Assembly (NCBI GenBank): GCA_002440625.1
Contig: DJUV01000109.1
Location: 1-5,827, forward strand
DNA: 5,827 nt
Source of the DNA: Rhodobacteraceae bacterium UBA6273
GTDB taxonomy: Bacteria; Pseudomonadota; Alphaproteobacteria; Rhodobacterales; Rhodobacteraceae
Direction of reading: 5' to 3'
The position numbers were made by a program, and so were the translations under genes. Below are positions 1 to 5,758 of this stretch, one piece after another (the first letter of the stretch is position 1; each line of letters starts with the position of its first letter). The notes below the pieces were generated by a model, which worked only from the letters and a program-made list of their open reading frames with translations, did no database searches and had not been told where the DNA came from.

Positions 1-369
1 GCGCTCGACGTCTCGGTGCAGGCGCGGGTTCTGGACCTGCTGGCGGAACTGAAAGCTGATCTCGGCATCAGCTATCTCTTCATAAGCCATGACATGGCGG
101 TCGTGGAAAACATCAGCGACCAGATCGCAGTGATGTATCTGGGGCAGATCGTCGAAACCGGCACCCGCGCCCAGATCTTCGGCAATCCCCAGCACCCCTA
201 TACCCGCCGCCTGATCGAGGCTGTGCCGATCCCCGACCCCACGCACCAGCGCCCGACCGTGGCGCGCATGTCCGAGGAGGCGAGGAGCCCGGTCTGGCCG
301 GTGGGCGCCGGGCCCGCCAAGGTGGCGCTGAGCGATATCGGCGGCGGGCATCGGGTGGCCGCGGCATAG
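1..369 (+). CDS. ABC transporter ATP-binding protein, oligopeptide/dipeptide importer family (3' part only)
   Basis: This is the C-terminal 122 residues of an ATPase subunit that powers uptake of peptides or similar solutes at the inner face of the cytoplasmic membrane. The frame is open from the first base, so the start lies outside the window. The visible part begins inside the D-loop (ALDVSVQ, residues 1-7), which directly follows Walker B in this family. The H-loop ISHD is at 28-31, followed by [11 protein letters not shown] (44-54). The [12 protein letters not shown] stretch (65-76) is the C-terminal extension characteristic of OppD/OppF/DppF-type ATPases rather than other ABC families. 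The last 40 or so residues are a variable tail. The lost part should hold Walker A, the Q-loop and the LSGGQ signature. Substrate cannot be told without the permease and binding-protein genes, which would lie to the left. Family assignment is firm; OppF versus DppF versus other paralogs is not resolvable. Confidence 0.93.
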   Translation, partial: ALDVSVQARVLDLLAELKADLGISYLFISHDMAVVENISDQIAVMYLGQIVETGTRAQIFGNPQHPYTRRLIEAVPIPDPTHQRPTVARMSEEARSPVWPVGAGPAKVALSDIGGGHRVAAA

Positions 370-402
370 GGGTATGGCCCGTGCGCGCCATTCGCCCAGC
401 AA

Positions 403-416
403 GCCTGGCATCAGGC
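403..416. terminator. Weak hairpin between ABC gene and tRNA gene, possible bidirectional terminator
   Basis: GCCTG and CAGGC form a perfect 5-bp stem around a GCAT loop. It sits 33 bp past the ABC gene stop and 43 bp past the 3' end of the oppositely oriented tRNA, where both transcripts need to end. Neither strand has a U-tract after the stem, so this is at best a weak intrinsic terminator; position is the main argument. The rest of 370-459 shows no gene. Confidence 0.25.
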
Positions 417-459
417 CGGGCCGGCGTTCGCCTGAGACTGAAACATCAGATCGGGAAAT

Positions 460-536
460 TGGTCGGAGCGAGAGGATTTGAACCTCCGACCCCCTGCTCC
501 CGAAGCAGGTGCGCTACCAGGCTGCGCTACGCTCCG
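460..536 (-). tRNA. tRNA-Pro, anticodon CGG
   Basis: A 77-nt cloverleaf folds completely when read on the minus strand. The acceptor stem is CGGAGCG/CGCTCCG with discriminator A and encoded CCA at the 3' end (460-462). The D stem is GCGC/GCGC. The anticodon stem is CCTGC/GCAGG around loop TTCGGGA, with anticodon CGG at 500-502. A 5-nt variable region (GGGTC) precedes the T arm, GGAGG/CCTCT, with loop TTCAAAT and one G-T wobble. It reads CCG proline codons, which are frequent in GC-rich genomes. The C1-G72 pair with A73 is typical of bacterial tRNA-Pro. No second copy of the tRNA 3' end is visible nearby, so there is no sign of an integrated element here. Confidence 0.98.
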
Positions 537-547
537 ACTGTGGGCGG

Positions 548-576
548 GGGTTACCGTGTCTCGGCGGTGTTGGCAA
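548..576 (-). promoter_or_regulatory. Candidate promoter for tRNA-Pro
   Basis: Read on the minus strand, TTGCCA (576-571) matches the sigma-70 -35 consensus at five of six positions. It is followed after 17 bp by TAACCC (553-548), which is a poor -10 match. Transcription would start around 541, just upstream of the mature tRNA 5' end at 536, a typical tRNA geometry. The element lies in the 56-bp gap after the DMT stop codon. The -35 and spacing support it; the weak -10 limits confidence. Confidence 0.35.
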
Positions 577-592
577 GGGGGTAGGCGTAGCC

Positions 593-1564
593 TCAGCGGC
601 CTTTGCCGCGCCAGAACGGGAGCACCTTCAACAGCAGACTCGCACGTGGCGTAGTGACGGTTTCCGGCCGCATCCGGGACTCGGTGACGGGCTTGTGCGA
701 GGCAGCACCTTTGCGGCTTTCGCGGACGACAATGTAGATGCCCGAGGCGATGATGATGCCGGCGCCGATGACCGTGGGCAGGTCCAGCTCCTCGTTGAAG
801 AGGAAATAGCCATAGCCCGTGGCCCAGAGGATCTGGCTGTACTGCATCGGCGCGACGATGGCCGCCTCCGCCGCCCGGTAGGCGAGGATCACGAGGAACG
901 ACGCAATCAGCCCGAACAGCGCGATGACCCCCAACAGGCCAAGATGCTCGATCGGCATCGGCTTGTAGACGAAGGGCAGCGCGAGGCCCGTCACGACGAA
1001 GTTGCCAATCATCGGGAAGAGGAGCAGGACCACCGATCTTTCGTGCGAGCCGATCTTGCGCACGATGACCGAGGCAAAGGCACTGGTGACGGCGGCGACG
1101 ATGGCGGCGATATGCCCCGCCGAAAGCGCAGCCTGACCTGGGCGCATGACGATGATGACGCCGATCAGCCCGGCGATGACGGCGGCCCAGCGATGCGCCC
1201 CGACCCTTTCGCCCAGCATCGGGATTGCGAGGATCGTTACCAGCAGCGGCGCCGAGAAGAGGATCACGTAGACCTGCGCCAGCGGCAGGACCGAGAAGGC
1301 GTAGAAGGCCGTGACGCCGGTGATGACCGTCATCACCATGCGCAAGCTCACCCACCACGGATGGCGCGGCTTGAGGCTCGCCTCGCGGCCGTCGTTCAGG
1401 AGGATCACCGCGACAAGCGGAAAGCTGAGGAGCGCGGCGAAGAACACGATCTGAAAGGCCGAGTAGCTGGCGCCCAGCGTTTTGACCACAACGTCATGAG
1501 TTGCGAAAATGCCCATCGCGATCAGCGCCAGAAGGGCACCGCGCAGGTTCTGCGACGATTTCAT
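593..1564 (-). CDS. EamA/DMT-superfamily permease (10 TM), substrate unknown
   Basis: A 323-residue inner-membrane transporter of the drug/metabolite transporter superfamily. About ten hydrophobic segments are visible: roughly 8-28, 36-56, 71-92, 95-115, 125-141, 149-168, 178-198, 206-228, 233-255 and 263-281. They are arranged as two EamA repeats. The first ends in the typical LAQVYVILFSAPLLVTILA...LGER (95-120), and the second repeats the pattern as AAEAAIVAPMQYSQILWA...LFNEEL (231-260). A basic, hydrophilic cytoplasmic tail of about 40 residues follows (282-323), longer than in many relatives. Members export or import amino acids, nucleobases, vitamins or other metabolites; sequence alone does not reveal which. 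The ATG at 1564 has only a weak upstream GGA as ribosome site, but hydrophobic sequence starts immediately after it, so the N-terminus is plausible. It lies 117 bp downstream of leuB on the same strand and 56 bp before the tRNA. Confidence 0.92.
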   Translation of the reverse strand: MKSSQNLRGALLALIAMGIFATHDVVVKTLGASYSAFQIVFFAALLSFPLVAVILLNDGREASLKPRHPWWVSLRMVMTVITGVTAFYAFSVLPLAQVYVILFSAPLLVTILAIPMLGERVGAHRWAAVIAGLIGVIIVMRPGQAALSAGHIAAIVAAVTSAFASVIVRKIGSHERSVVLLLFPMIGNFVVTGLALPFVYKPMPIEHLGLLGVIALFGLIASFLVILAYRAAEAAIVAPMQYSQILWATGYGYFLFNEELDLPTVIGAGIIIASGIYIVVRESRKGAASHKPVTESRMRPETVTTPRASLLLKVLPFWRGKGR

Positions 1565-1605
1565 GGATCGAGTTCCGGTGACGCTAACAATTTCGCGTCT
1601 TCTTT

Positions 1606-1664
1606 GCCTCTACGGCCCGGCAGTTGCAAGAGGCGGCGGCGCTGCCGCGGGCGACTTACCCGCG
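1606..1664. other. Cluster of overlapping GC-rich dyads between leuB and the DMT gene
   Basis: Three perfect inverted repeats lie in the 117-bp gap. GCCTCT (1606-1611) pairs with AGAGGC (1629-1634). GCGGC (1636-1640) pairs with GCCGC (1644-1648) around GCT. CGCGGG (1646-1651) pairs with CCCGCG (1659-1664) around a 7-nt loop. The last two share three bases and could not both form fully. The third lies 18 bp beyond the leuB stop and is the likeliest leuB transcript end signal, but no U-tract follows on the minus strand. They may equally be stability hairpins for the leuB mRNA, or chance in GC-rich DNA. Confidence 0.3.
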
Positions 1665-1681
1665 CCAGCGCAAATTCGTGC

Positions 1682-2788
1682 CTAGAGGCTGGCGTCGAGC
1701 GCCCTGACCACCGCATCGCCCATCTCGGAGGTCGAGACCGGCTTGCCGCCCTCGGGGCCCATCAGGTCGGCGGTGCGCAGGCCGTCGGCCAGCACCTTTT
1801 CGACCGCCTTTTCCACCCGCGCGGCTTCGTCGCCGAGGTCGAAGGAGTAGCGCAGCGCCATCGCGAAGGAGAGGATGCAGGCTATCGGGTTGGCCTTGCC
1901 CTGCCCGGCAATGTCGGGGGCGGAGCCGTGGACGGGCTCGTAAAGCGCCTTCGGGCGCCCGTTCGCCATCGGCGCGCCGAGCGAGGCCGAAGGCAGCATC
2001 CCGAGCGAGCCGGTGAGCATCGCCGCAAGGTCCGACAAAAGATCGCCGAAGAGGTTGTCGGTGACGATCACGTCGAACTGCTTCGGCCAGCGCGTCAGCT
2101 GCATCGCTCCGGCATCGGCATACATGTGCGACAGCTCCACATCGGGATATTCCCGGTCGTGAACCTCCTGCACCACCTCGCGCCAGAGGACGCCCGATTC
2201 CATCACGTTGGCCTTCTCCATCGAGCAGACCTTGTTGCCTCGCCGCCGCGCCATCTCGAAGGCCGACCGCGCCACGCGGGCTATCTCGGATTCCGTGTAG
2301 CGCTGGGTGTTGATGCCGACGCGTTCGTTGCCTTCGGTGAAGATGCCGCGCGGCTCGCCGAAATAGACGCCCGAGGTCAGTTCGCGGATGATCATGATGT
2401 CGAGACCGGCGACCACATCCCGCTTCAGCGAGGAGAAATCGGCAAGCGCGTCGAAGCACTGCGCGGGACGCAGGTTTGCGTAAAGGTCCATCTCTTTCCG
2501 CAGGCGCAGGAGTCCGCGTTCCGGCTTCACCGAGAAGTCGAGCTTGTCGTATTTCGGCCCGCCAACGGCGCCAAGAAGGACGGCATCGACCTCCTGCGCC
2601 TTGGCCATGGTGTCGTCGTGCAGGGGCGTGCCGTGCTTGTCATAGGCTGAGCCGCCGACCAGATCCTCGCTCACGTCGAAGGTGATGCCGCGCTTCTTGC
2701 CGAACCAGCCGATGATCTTCTTGACCTCGGTCATGACCTCGGGGCCGATGCCGTCGCCGGCAAGGATGAGAAGAGAAGGGTTGGACAT
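1682..2788 (-). CDS. leuB: 3-isopropylmalate dehydrogenase
   Basis: A cytoplasmic enzyme of leucine biosynthesis. It oxidises and decarboxylates (2R,3S)-3-isopropylmalate with NAD+ to 2-oxoisocaproate. The 368-residue length is normal for the family. Visible features in order: GDGIGPEV (11-18); R97 and R107 in [13 protein letters not shown], and R135 and Y142 in [14 protein letters not shown], matching the substrate and catalytic residues of the Thermus enzyme; K192 in EKANVM; D225; and the signature [20 protein letters not shown] (245-264) with metal ligands D249 and D253. The cofactor loop [15 protein letters not shown] (287-301) has D292, expected for NAD+ rather than NADP+ preference. No key residue is missing. 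The ATG at 2788 is supported by a GAGGCG ribosome site 5 nt upstream and by the N-terminal strand-to-GDGIG spacing. leuC and leuD are not in the window, so the leu genes are at least partly dispersed or lie beyond the edges. Confidence 0.98.
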   Translation of the reverse strand: MSNPSLLILAGDGIGPEVMTEVKKIIGWFGKKRGITFDVSEDLVGGSAYDKHGTPLHDDTMAKAQEVDAVLLGAVGGPKYDKLDFSVKPERGLLRLRKEMDLYANLRPAQCFDALADFSSLKRDVVAGLDIMIIRELTSGVYFGEPRGIFTEGNERVGINTQRYTESEIARVARSAFEMARRRGNKVCSMEKANVMESGVLWREVVQEVHDREYPDVELSHMYADAGAMQLTRWPKQFDVIVTDNLFGDLLSDLAAMLTGSLGMLPSASLGAPMANGRPKALYEPVHGSAPDIAGQGKANPIACILSFAMALRYSFDLGDEAARVEKAVEKVLADGLRTADLMGPEGGKPVSTSEMGDAVVRALDASL

Positions 2789-2793
2789 GGCAG

Positions 2794-2799
2794 CGCCTC
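2794..2799 (-). promoter_or_regulatory. Ribosome binding site of leuB
   Basis: On the minus strand GAGGCG lies 5 nt upstream of the ATG at 2788, a good Shine-Dalgarno match. It is the clearest ribosome site in the window and fixes the leuB start. Confidence 0.7.
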
Positions 2800-2818
2800 G
2801 CTGAAATGGGTCGCTGCT

Positions 2819-2847
2819 CGCGTAACCGAGGCATGGGGAGGCGTCAA
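2819..2847 (-). promoter_or_regulatory. Candidate leuB promoter between LysR gene and leuB
   Basis: Read on the minus strand, TTGACG (2847-2842) matches the -35 consensus at five of six positions and begins 4 bp after the LysR stop codon. A 17-bp spacer leads to TACGCG (2824-2819), which resembles the -10 consensus poorly. The inferred start near 2812 would give a leader of about 25 nt, too short for a peptide-type leu attenuator. I see no run of leucine codons or attenuator structure in this 63-bp gap. Confidence 0.3.
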
Positions 2848-2851
2848 GCGG

Positions 2852-3745
2852 TCAGGCCGGCAGCGGGCTTGCGGCGGAAATTTCGCGGGCGAGATGGTCC
2901 CAGACCCGGCGAATGCGGGGCGTGCGCCGCAGCGCCTCGGATGCGGCAAGCCATATCTGCAAGGGCGGTAGCGGCACGAAGGGCGCGATACGCTCGACGA
3001 GGGGGTCGGTGTCACCGATCGCGCATTGCATCCCGCCGACGCCAAGGCCCGCCCGGACGAGGTTCCAGTAAACGAGCTGGTCGTCGCAGCGCACGGGAAA
3101 GTCCTCCCGCTCTTTGTGGATGCCGAACTCAGCCATCAGCCGCAGGATGAGGTCGTCACGGTCGAAGCCGACGAAATCGAGCGCCATCAGGTCTTCGACA
3201 TTCGACGGCCTGCCGTAGCGGTCCAGGAGACTGCGGGCGGCATAGAGAGAGGACGGAAGATCGGCGACATGGCGGGCAAAGGTGCCCTCCTGCGTCGGCC
3301 GGTACATCCGGAGCGCGATGTCGGCCTCGCGGTAAAGAAGGTTCTCCGAAGTGTCGGAGGGTACGAGCTCGATGTCGATCCCCGGTTCGGCCCGCCTGAG
3401 ATCGGCAATGATCGGCGGGAGGAGGTGATGGGCGACGACGCGGCTCGCCGTGATGCGGACGGTGCCGGTCATCGCGTTGTCTCCGCTCGCCGCCGCCAGT
3501 GACAGGCGCGCGGCGGCTTCGGCCATCGCGCGGGCATGGGGCAGAAGCGCCACGGCGGCTTTCGTCGGCTCCAACCCGCGCGGCTGGCGGGTAAAGAGGC
3601 TGAGGCCGGTTGTCGCCTCGATCTCGGCGATATGGCGGCCGAGGGTCGGCTGCGACAGGCCCAGACGCCGCGCCGCCGCCGAGAGAGAGCCGCTTTCAGC
3701 GACGGCAAGGAAAGAGCGTGCCAAGGTCCAGTCAAGATTTGACAT
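2852..3745 (-). CDS. LysR-type transcriptional regulator
   Basis: A 297-residue DNA-binding protein with the LysR two-domain layout and length. The N-terminal winged helix-turn-helix spans about residues 4-62: LDWTLARSFLAVAESGSLSA, then AARRLGLSQPTLGRHIAEIE (24-43) as the recognition region, then GLSLFTRQPRGLEPT (47-61). A linker helix (about 62-90) leads to a periplasmic-binding-protein-like effector domain from TGTVRITA (93-100) onward, containing LYREADIALRMY (137-148) and RAGLGVGGMQ (231-240). The co-inducer is unknown. An in-frame TTG at 3784 would add 13 residues not expected before the LysR N-terminus; I chose the ATG at 3745, although neither start has a clear Shine-Dalgarno sequence. 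The gene is divergent from the SDR gene, with start codons 93 bp apart, the classic arrangement for a LysR regulator and its target. It probably also represses its own transcription. leuB follows 63 bp downstream on the same strand. Confidence 0.95.
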   Translation of the reverse strand: MSNLDWTLARSFLAVAESGSLSAAARRLGLSQPTLGRHIAEIEATTGLSLFTRQPRGLEPTKAAVALLPHARAMAEAAARLSLAAASGDNAMTGTVRITASRVVAHHLLPPIIADLRRAEPGIDIELVPSDTSENLLYREADIALRMYRPTQEGTFARHVADLPSSLYAARSLLDRYGRPSNVEDLMALDFVGFDRDDLILRLMAEFGIHKEREDFPVRCDDQLVYWNLVRAGLGVGGMQCAIGDTDPLVERIAPFVPLPPLQIWLAASEALRRTPRIRRVWDHLAREISAASPLPA

Positions 3746-3838
3746 ACATAAATGAATATCAGACCGCCAGATTTCGGCAATCAAATTTACGCGGATGAAT
3801 GGGATACTTGGTATCGGGCGATCACGAGAGTATCCGAG
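3746..3838. promoter_or_regulatory. Divergent LysR/SDR control region
   Basis: This 93-bp gap is visibly richer in A/T than the flanking genes, as expected for a bidirectional promoter. A T-N11-A element with short dyad ends (TC...GA, 3759-3771) fits the loose LysR-family operator pattern, and a stronger dyad lies at 3803-3815. Toward the LysR gene, TTGATT (3784-3779) and GATATT (3760-3755) are separated by 18 bp, each matching sigma-70 consensus at four of six positions; this would start the transcript only a few nucleotides before the ATG at 3745. Toward the SDR gene, GATACT (3803-3808) could serve as -10, but no good -35 precedes it, which fits a promoter needing an activator. All of this is pattern-based inference. 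Confidence 0.55.
3803..3815. promoter_or_regulatory. GATAC-TTG-GTATC dyad, candidate operator
   Basis: A perfect 5-bp inverted repeat with a 3-nt spacer lies 23 bp before the chosen SDR start. A further GTATC occurs at 3830-3834, so three half-sites (two in the same orientation, 19 bp apart) occupy 32 bp. This looks like a protein-binding array. The dyad overlaps the only candidate -10 for the SDR gene. It does not itself have T and A at the N11 positions, so the binder could be LysR or another regulator. Confidence 0.4.
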
Positions 3839-4705
3839 ATGACACGGAGTGTTCTGGTCCTTGGCGCCGGCGGCAATTTCGGCGCGCGCGCGGCAGAGGC
3901 TTTTTCGACTGCGGGCTGGCAGGTCCGGCGCTATGCGCGGGGAACCGACATGGCTGTGGCGGCGCGCGGGGCGGATCTGATCGTCAACGCGCTAAATCCG
4001 CCAAACTACCACAACTGGGCAACGCTGATCCCGGAGATCACCGAATCCGTGCTGGCAGCGGCGCGATCTAGCGGCGCGGCGGTTCTGGTGCCGGGCAACG
4101 TCTATGTCTACGGCGACCAGAAGGGCCCCTGGGGGCCGGACACGCCGCACCTGCCGGTCGCGCGCAAGGGCCGGATTCGCACTGCGATGGAAGCGCGCTA
4201 CCGGGAAGCGGCGGACAAAGGCCAAAGGGTGATCCTGTTGCGCGGCGGCGATTTCGTCGATCCGGTGTCGCCGGCAACGATCTGGCGCATCGTGATGCTG
4301 AAGGGCGTGTCGCAGGGGCGCCTCACCGCAATGGGCAACCCGGAGGCGCGGCGCGCCTATGCCTGGCTTCCCGACATGGCCCGGGTGGCGGTGGCGTTGG
4401 CCGAACATTCCGATCTTCCCGCCTTTGCTGATGTGCCTTTTCCGGGGCAGGCTAACAGTCTGAGCCAGATTGCCGGCACGCTGGAGCGGATGACGGGGCA
4501 GAGCTACCAGGTCAAGAAGTTCCCCTGGTGGGCGCTGAAGCTGGCGTCACCCTTTTGGGAACTGGCGCGCGAATTGTCCGAGATGCGCTATCTCCACGAT
4601 CTCGACCACAGGCTCGACCCATCACCTCTGGCCGGTTTGCTGCCGGATTTCCGCCCGACGACGCTGGAGCAGATGCTGACCGCGCATCGGCCCGTCAGGG
4701 GCTGA
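3839..4705 (+). CDS. Atypical extended SDR / NmrA-like NAD(P)-binding protein
   Basis: A 288-residue soluble protein with an N-terminal Rossmann fold of the NAD-dependent epimerase/dehydratase type. VLVLGAGGNFGARAAEAF (5-22) gives the GxxGxxG dinucleotide loop. RYARG (31-35), ending the second strand, suggests NADP(H) preference because of its arginines. ADLIVNALNP (46-55) is the strand 4 region, and AVLVPGNVYVYG (81-92) is strand 5 with the NVYVYG pattern common in extended SDRs. The usual YxxxK helix expected some 20 residues later is replaced by RIRTAMEARY (112-121), so catalysis may be altered or absent. The C-terminal part (about 200-288) holds helices typical of the substrate domain. 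A longer frame opens at ATG 3752, but the ATG at 3839 places the Rossmann strand at residues 4-8 as in relatives and has a GAGAG ribosome site 8 nt upstream. The gene is divergent from the LysR gene, its probable regulator. Substrate unknown. Confidence 0.87.
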   Translation: MTRSVLVLGAGGNFGARAAEAFSTAGWQVRRYARGTDMAVAARGADLIVNALNPPNYHNWATLIPEITESVLAAARSSGAAVLVPGNVYVYGDQKGPWGPDTPHLPVARKGRIRTAMEARYREAADKGQRVILLRGGDFVDPVSPATIWRIVMLKGVSQGRLTAMGNPEARRAYAWLPDMARVAVALAEHSDLPAFADVPFPGQANSLSQIAGTLERMTGQSYQVKKFPWWALKLASPFWELARELSEMRYLHDLDHRLDPSPLAGLLPDFRPTTLEQMLTAHRPVRG

Positions 4706-5753
4706 CCTCCACCCAGACCAACCGATGCGCCGAGGCGGCGACGGCAGCTTCGGCGCCGGGTTCGCCCTGCTTCGGCCAATAGATACCAGCTGCAGTGATA
4801 GTCAGGCCTGCGGAGGGCAGGACGTAGTCGACGCGGAGGTTGCCGGGGTCGTCGGGCAGCGCCTCCGGCCAGTCCGCGGTGTCGAGGGCCGGATCGCCCT
4901 TTTGCGCGCCGCTGCCGTCTACCCCGCCCTTGCTCGCGGGCCTTGGATCGTTCAGCCGGGGATCGGCGAGAAGCGCGTTCAAAGCCTCGGGTCGGCCATC
5001 GCCGTCCACGGGGTCGAGATTGGCATCGCCCGCGATGACGAAGGGACCGACCGGCGCGGCAAAGGGCAGCGCCCCGTCAAGAAGCCGGCTCCAGAACGCC
5101 GCCTCATCATGGTTGCGCCGTCCGTTCCGGTCCTCGGGACCGTCGAAGACCGGTGGCGTGGCGAGCCAGGCGAGAACCGTCAGCTTCTTGCCGCCGGGCA
5201 GCGTGACCGGCACCGCCCAGTGGCCGGTGGTCGACAGGCGCTGCATGGCGGCGGCGTCTTCGCTCAGCCCTGCGCCGTTGATCAAACTGCCGGGCAGGTC
5301 ACGCCAGAGGAAGGCCGAATAGTCCTGCGCTTGTCCCGCGTCGATGGGCAGGCGCGACAGGATCGCCATGCCGCCCTGGCCGGAAAACTCGCCAAAGCCC
5401 TGCGCGTCGCCGGGGGCGCCGAGCCGCCCGTCACCATCAAGATCGAGGCCGGTCGTCATGCCGGTGTTGGGGCGTAGGGCGAAACGATGGTCGTAGTTCG
5501 GCCCGCCCGCCGCGGCAACGCGCGCGGCGAAGGCACCAAGCGCCGTCAGCCCGTAGTCATAGTCGATGCCGGTCAGGATGAGGATGTCGGGATGGGCCGC
5601 CGCCACCACGGCTGCCGCCGCCTCGATCTGCGGGTCGGTGCCTGTCAGCACGTCACGCAGCAGAAGGCCGGGGCCTTTGCGCGTCAGGTCGGCGTTGTAG
5701 GTGGCGATCCTAAGCGTGTCGGCGCTGGCGGGCGGCGCCAGAAGCGCCGCCAT
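4695..5753 (-). CDS. Exported endonuclease/exonuclease/phosphatase (EEP) family protein
   Basis: A member of the metal-dependent EEP fold (DNase I / exonuclease III / phosphatase group), 352 residues from the first visible ATG. Motifs: RIATYNADL (15-23), PDILILTGIDYDY (55-67), GGMAILSRLPI (127-137), ATPPVFDGPEDRNGRRNHDE (198-217), VIAGDANLDP (239-248, canonical D243 and N245), LRVDYVLP (306-313) and SAHRLVWVEV (341-350). Two DGDGR turns (106-110 and 250-254) resemble calcium-binding loops. The N-terminus LLAPPASA-DT looks like the end of a Sec signal peptide with A-x-A cleavage after residue 11, so the protein should act in the periplasm or outside. Upstream in the same frame are arginines and a hydrophobic run with no stop before the window edge, so the true start probably lies further upstream. 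Several active-site positions look non-canonical. The substrate is unknown: a phosphoester, perhaps nucleic acid or phospholipid. The last 11 bp overlap the SDR gene tail-to-tail. Confidence 0.88.
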   Translation of the reverse strand: MAALLAPPASADTLRIATYNADLTRKGPGLLLRDVLTGTDPQIEAAAAVVAAAHPDILILTGIDYDYGLTALGAFAARVAAAGGPNYDHRFALRPNTGMTTGLDLDGDGRLGAPGDAQGFGEFSGQGGMAILSRLPIDAGQAQDYSAFLWRDLPGSLINGAGLSEDAAAMQRLSTTGHWAVPVTLPGGKKLTVLAWLATPPVFDGPEDRNGRRNHDEAAFWSRLLDGALPFAAPVGPFVIAGDANLDPVDGDGRPEALNALLADPRLNDPRPASKGGVDGSGAQKGDPALDTADWPEALPDDPGNLRVDYVLPSAGLTITAAGIYWPKQGEPGAEAAVAASAHRLVWVEVSP

Positions 5754-5758
5754 CAGGA

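Noticed and set aside
460..536. The tRNA-Pro gene as an attachment site for an integrated element.
   Set aside because: No integrase gene and no repeated tRNA 3' end could be seen on either side within the window.
411..1358. A 315-codon minus-strand frame overlapping the DMT gene in another frame and running through the tRNA.
   Set aside because: It lacks the DMT helices and is low-complexity and Arg-rich; the in-frame EamA protein explains the region.
509..2650. A 713-codon open frame on the plus strand antisense to the DMT gene and leuB.
   Set aside because: Its translation is dominated by Arg, Asp, His and Gly with no recognisable domain, and it also starts inside the tRNA. It is the usual antisense shadow of GC-rich genes; the minus-strand proteins have clear family motifs.
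3746..3784. A 13-residue LysR extension from the TTG at 3784.
   Set aside because: LysR proteins normally begin a few residues before the first helix (here LDWTLARSFL); the ATG at 3745 fits this.
3752..3838. A 29-residue N-terminal extension of the SDR protein from the ATG at 3752.
   Set aside because: It would run through the divergent promoter region, lacks conserved sequence, and places the Rossmann motif unusually far from the N-terminus; the ATG at 3839 has a GAGAG ribosome site.
4725..5477. A 250-codon plus-strand frame opposite the EEP gene.
   Set aside because: No domain or ribosome site is visible, and the opposite strand carries clear EEP motifs; treated as a shadow.
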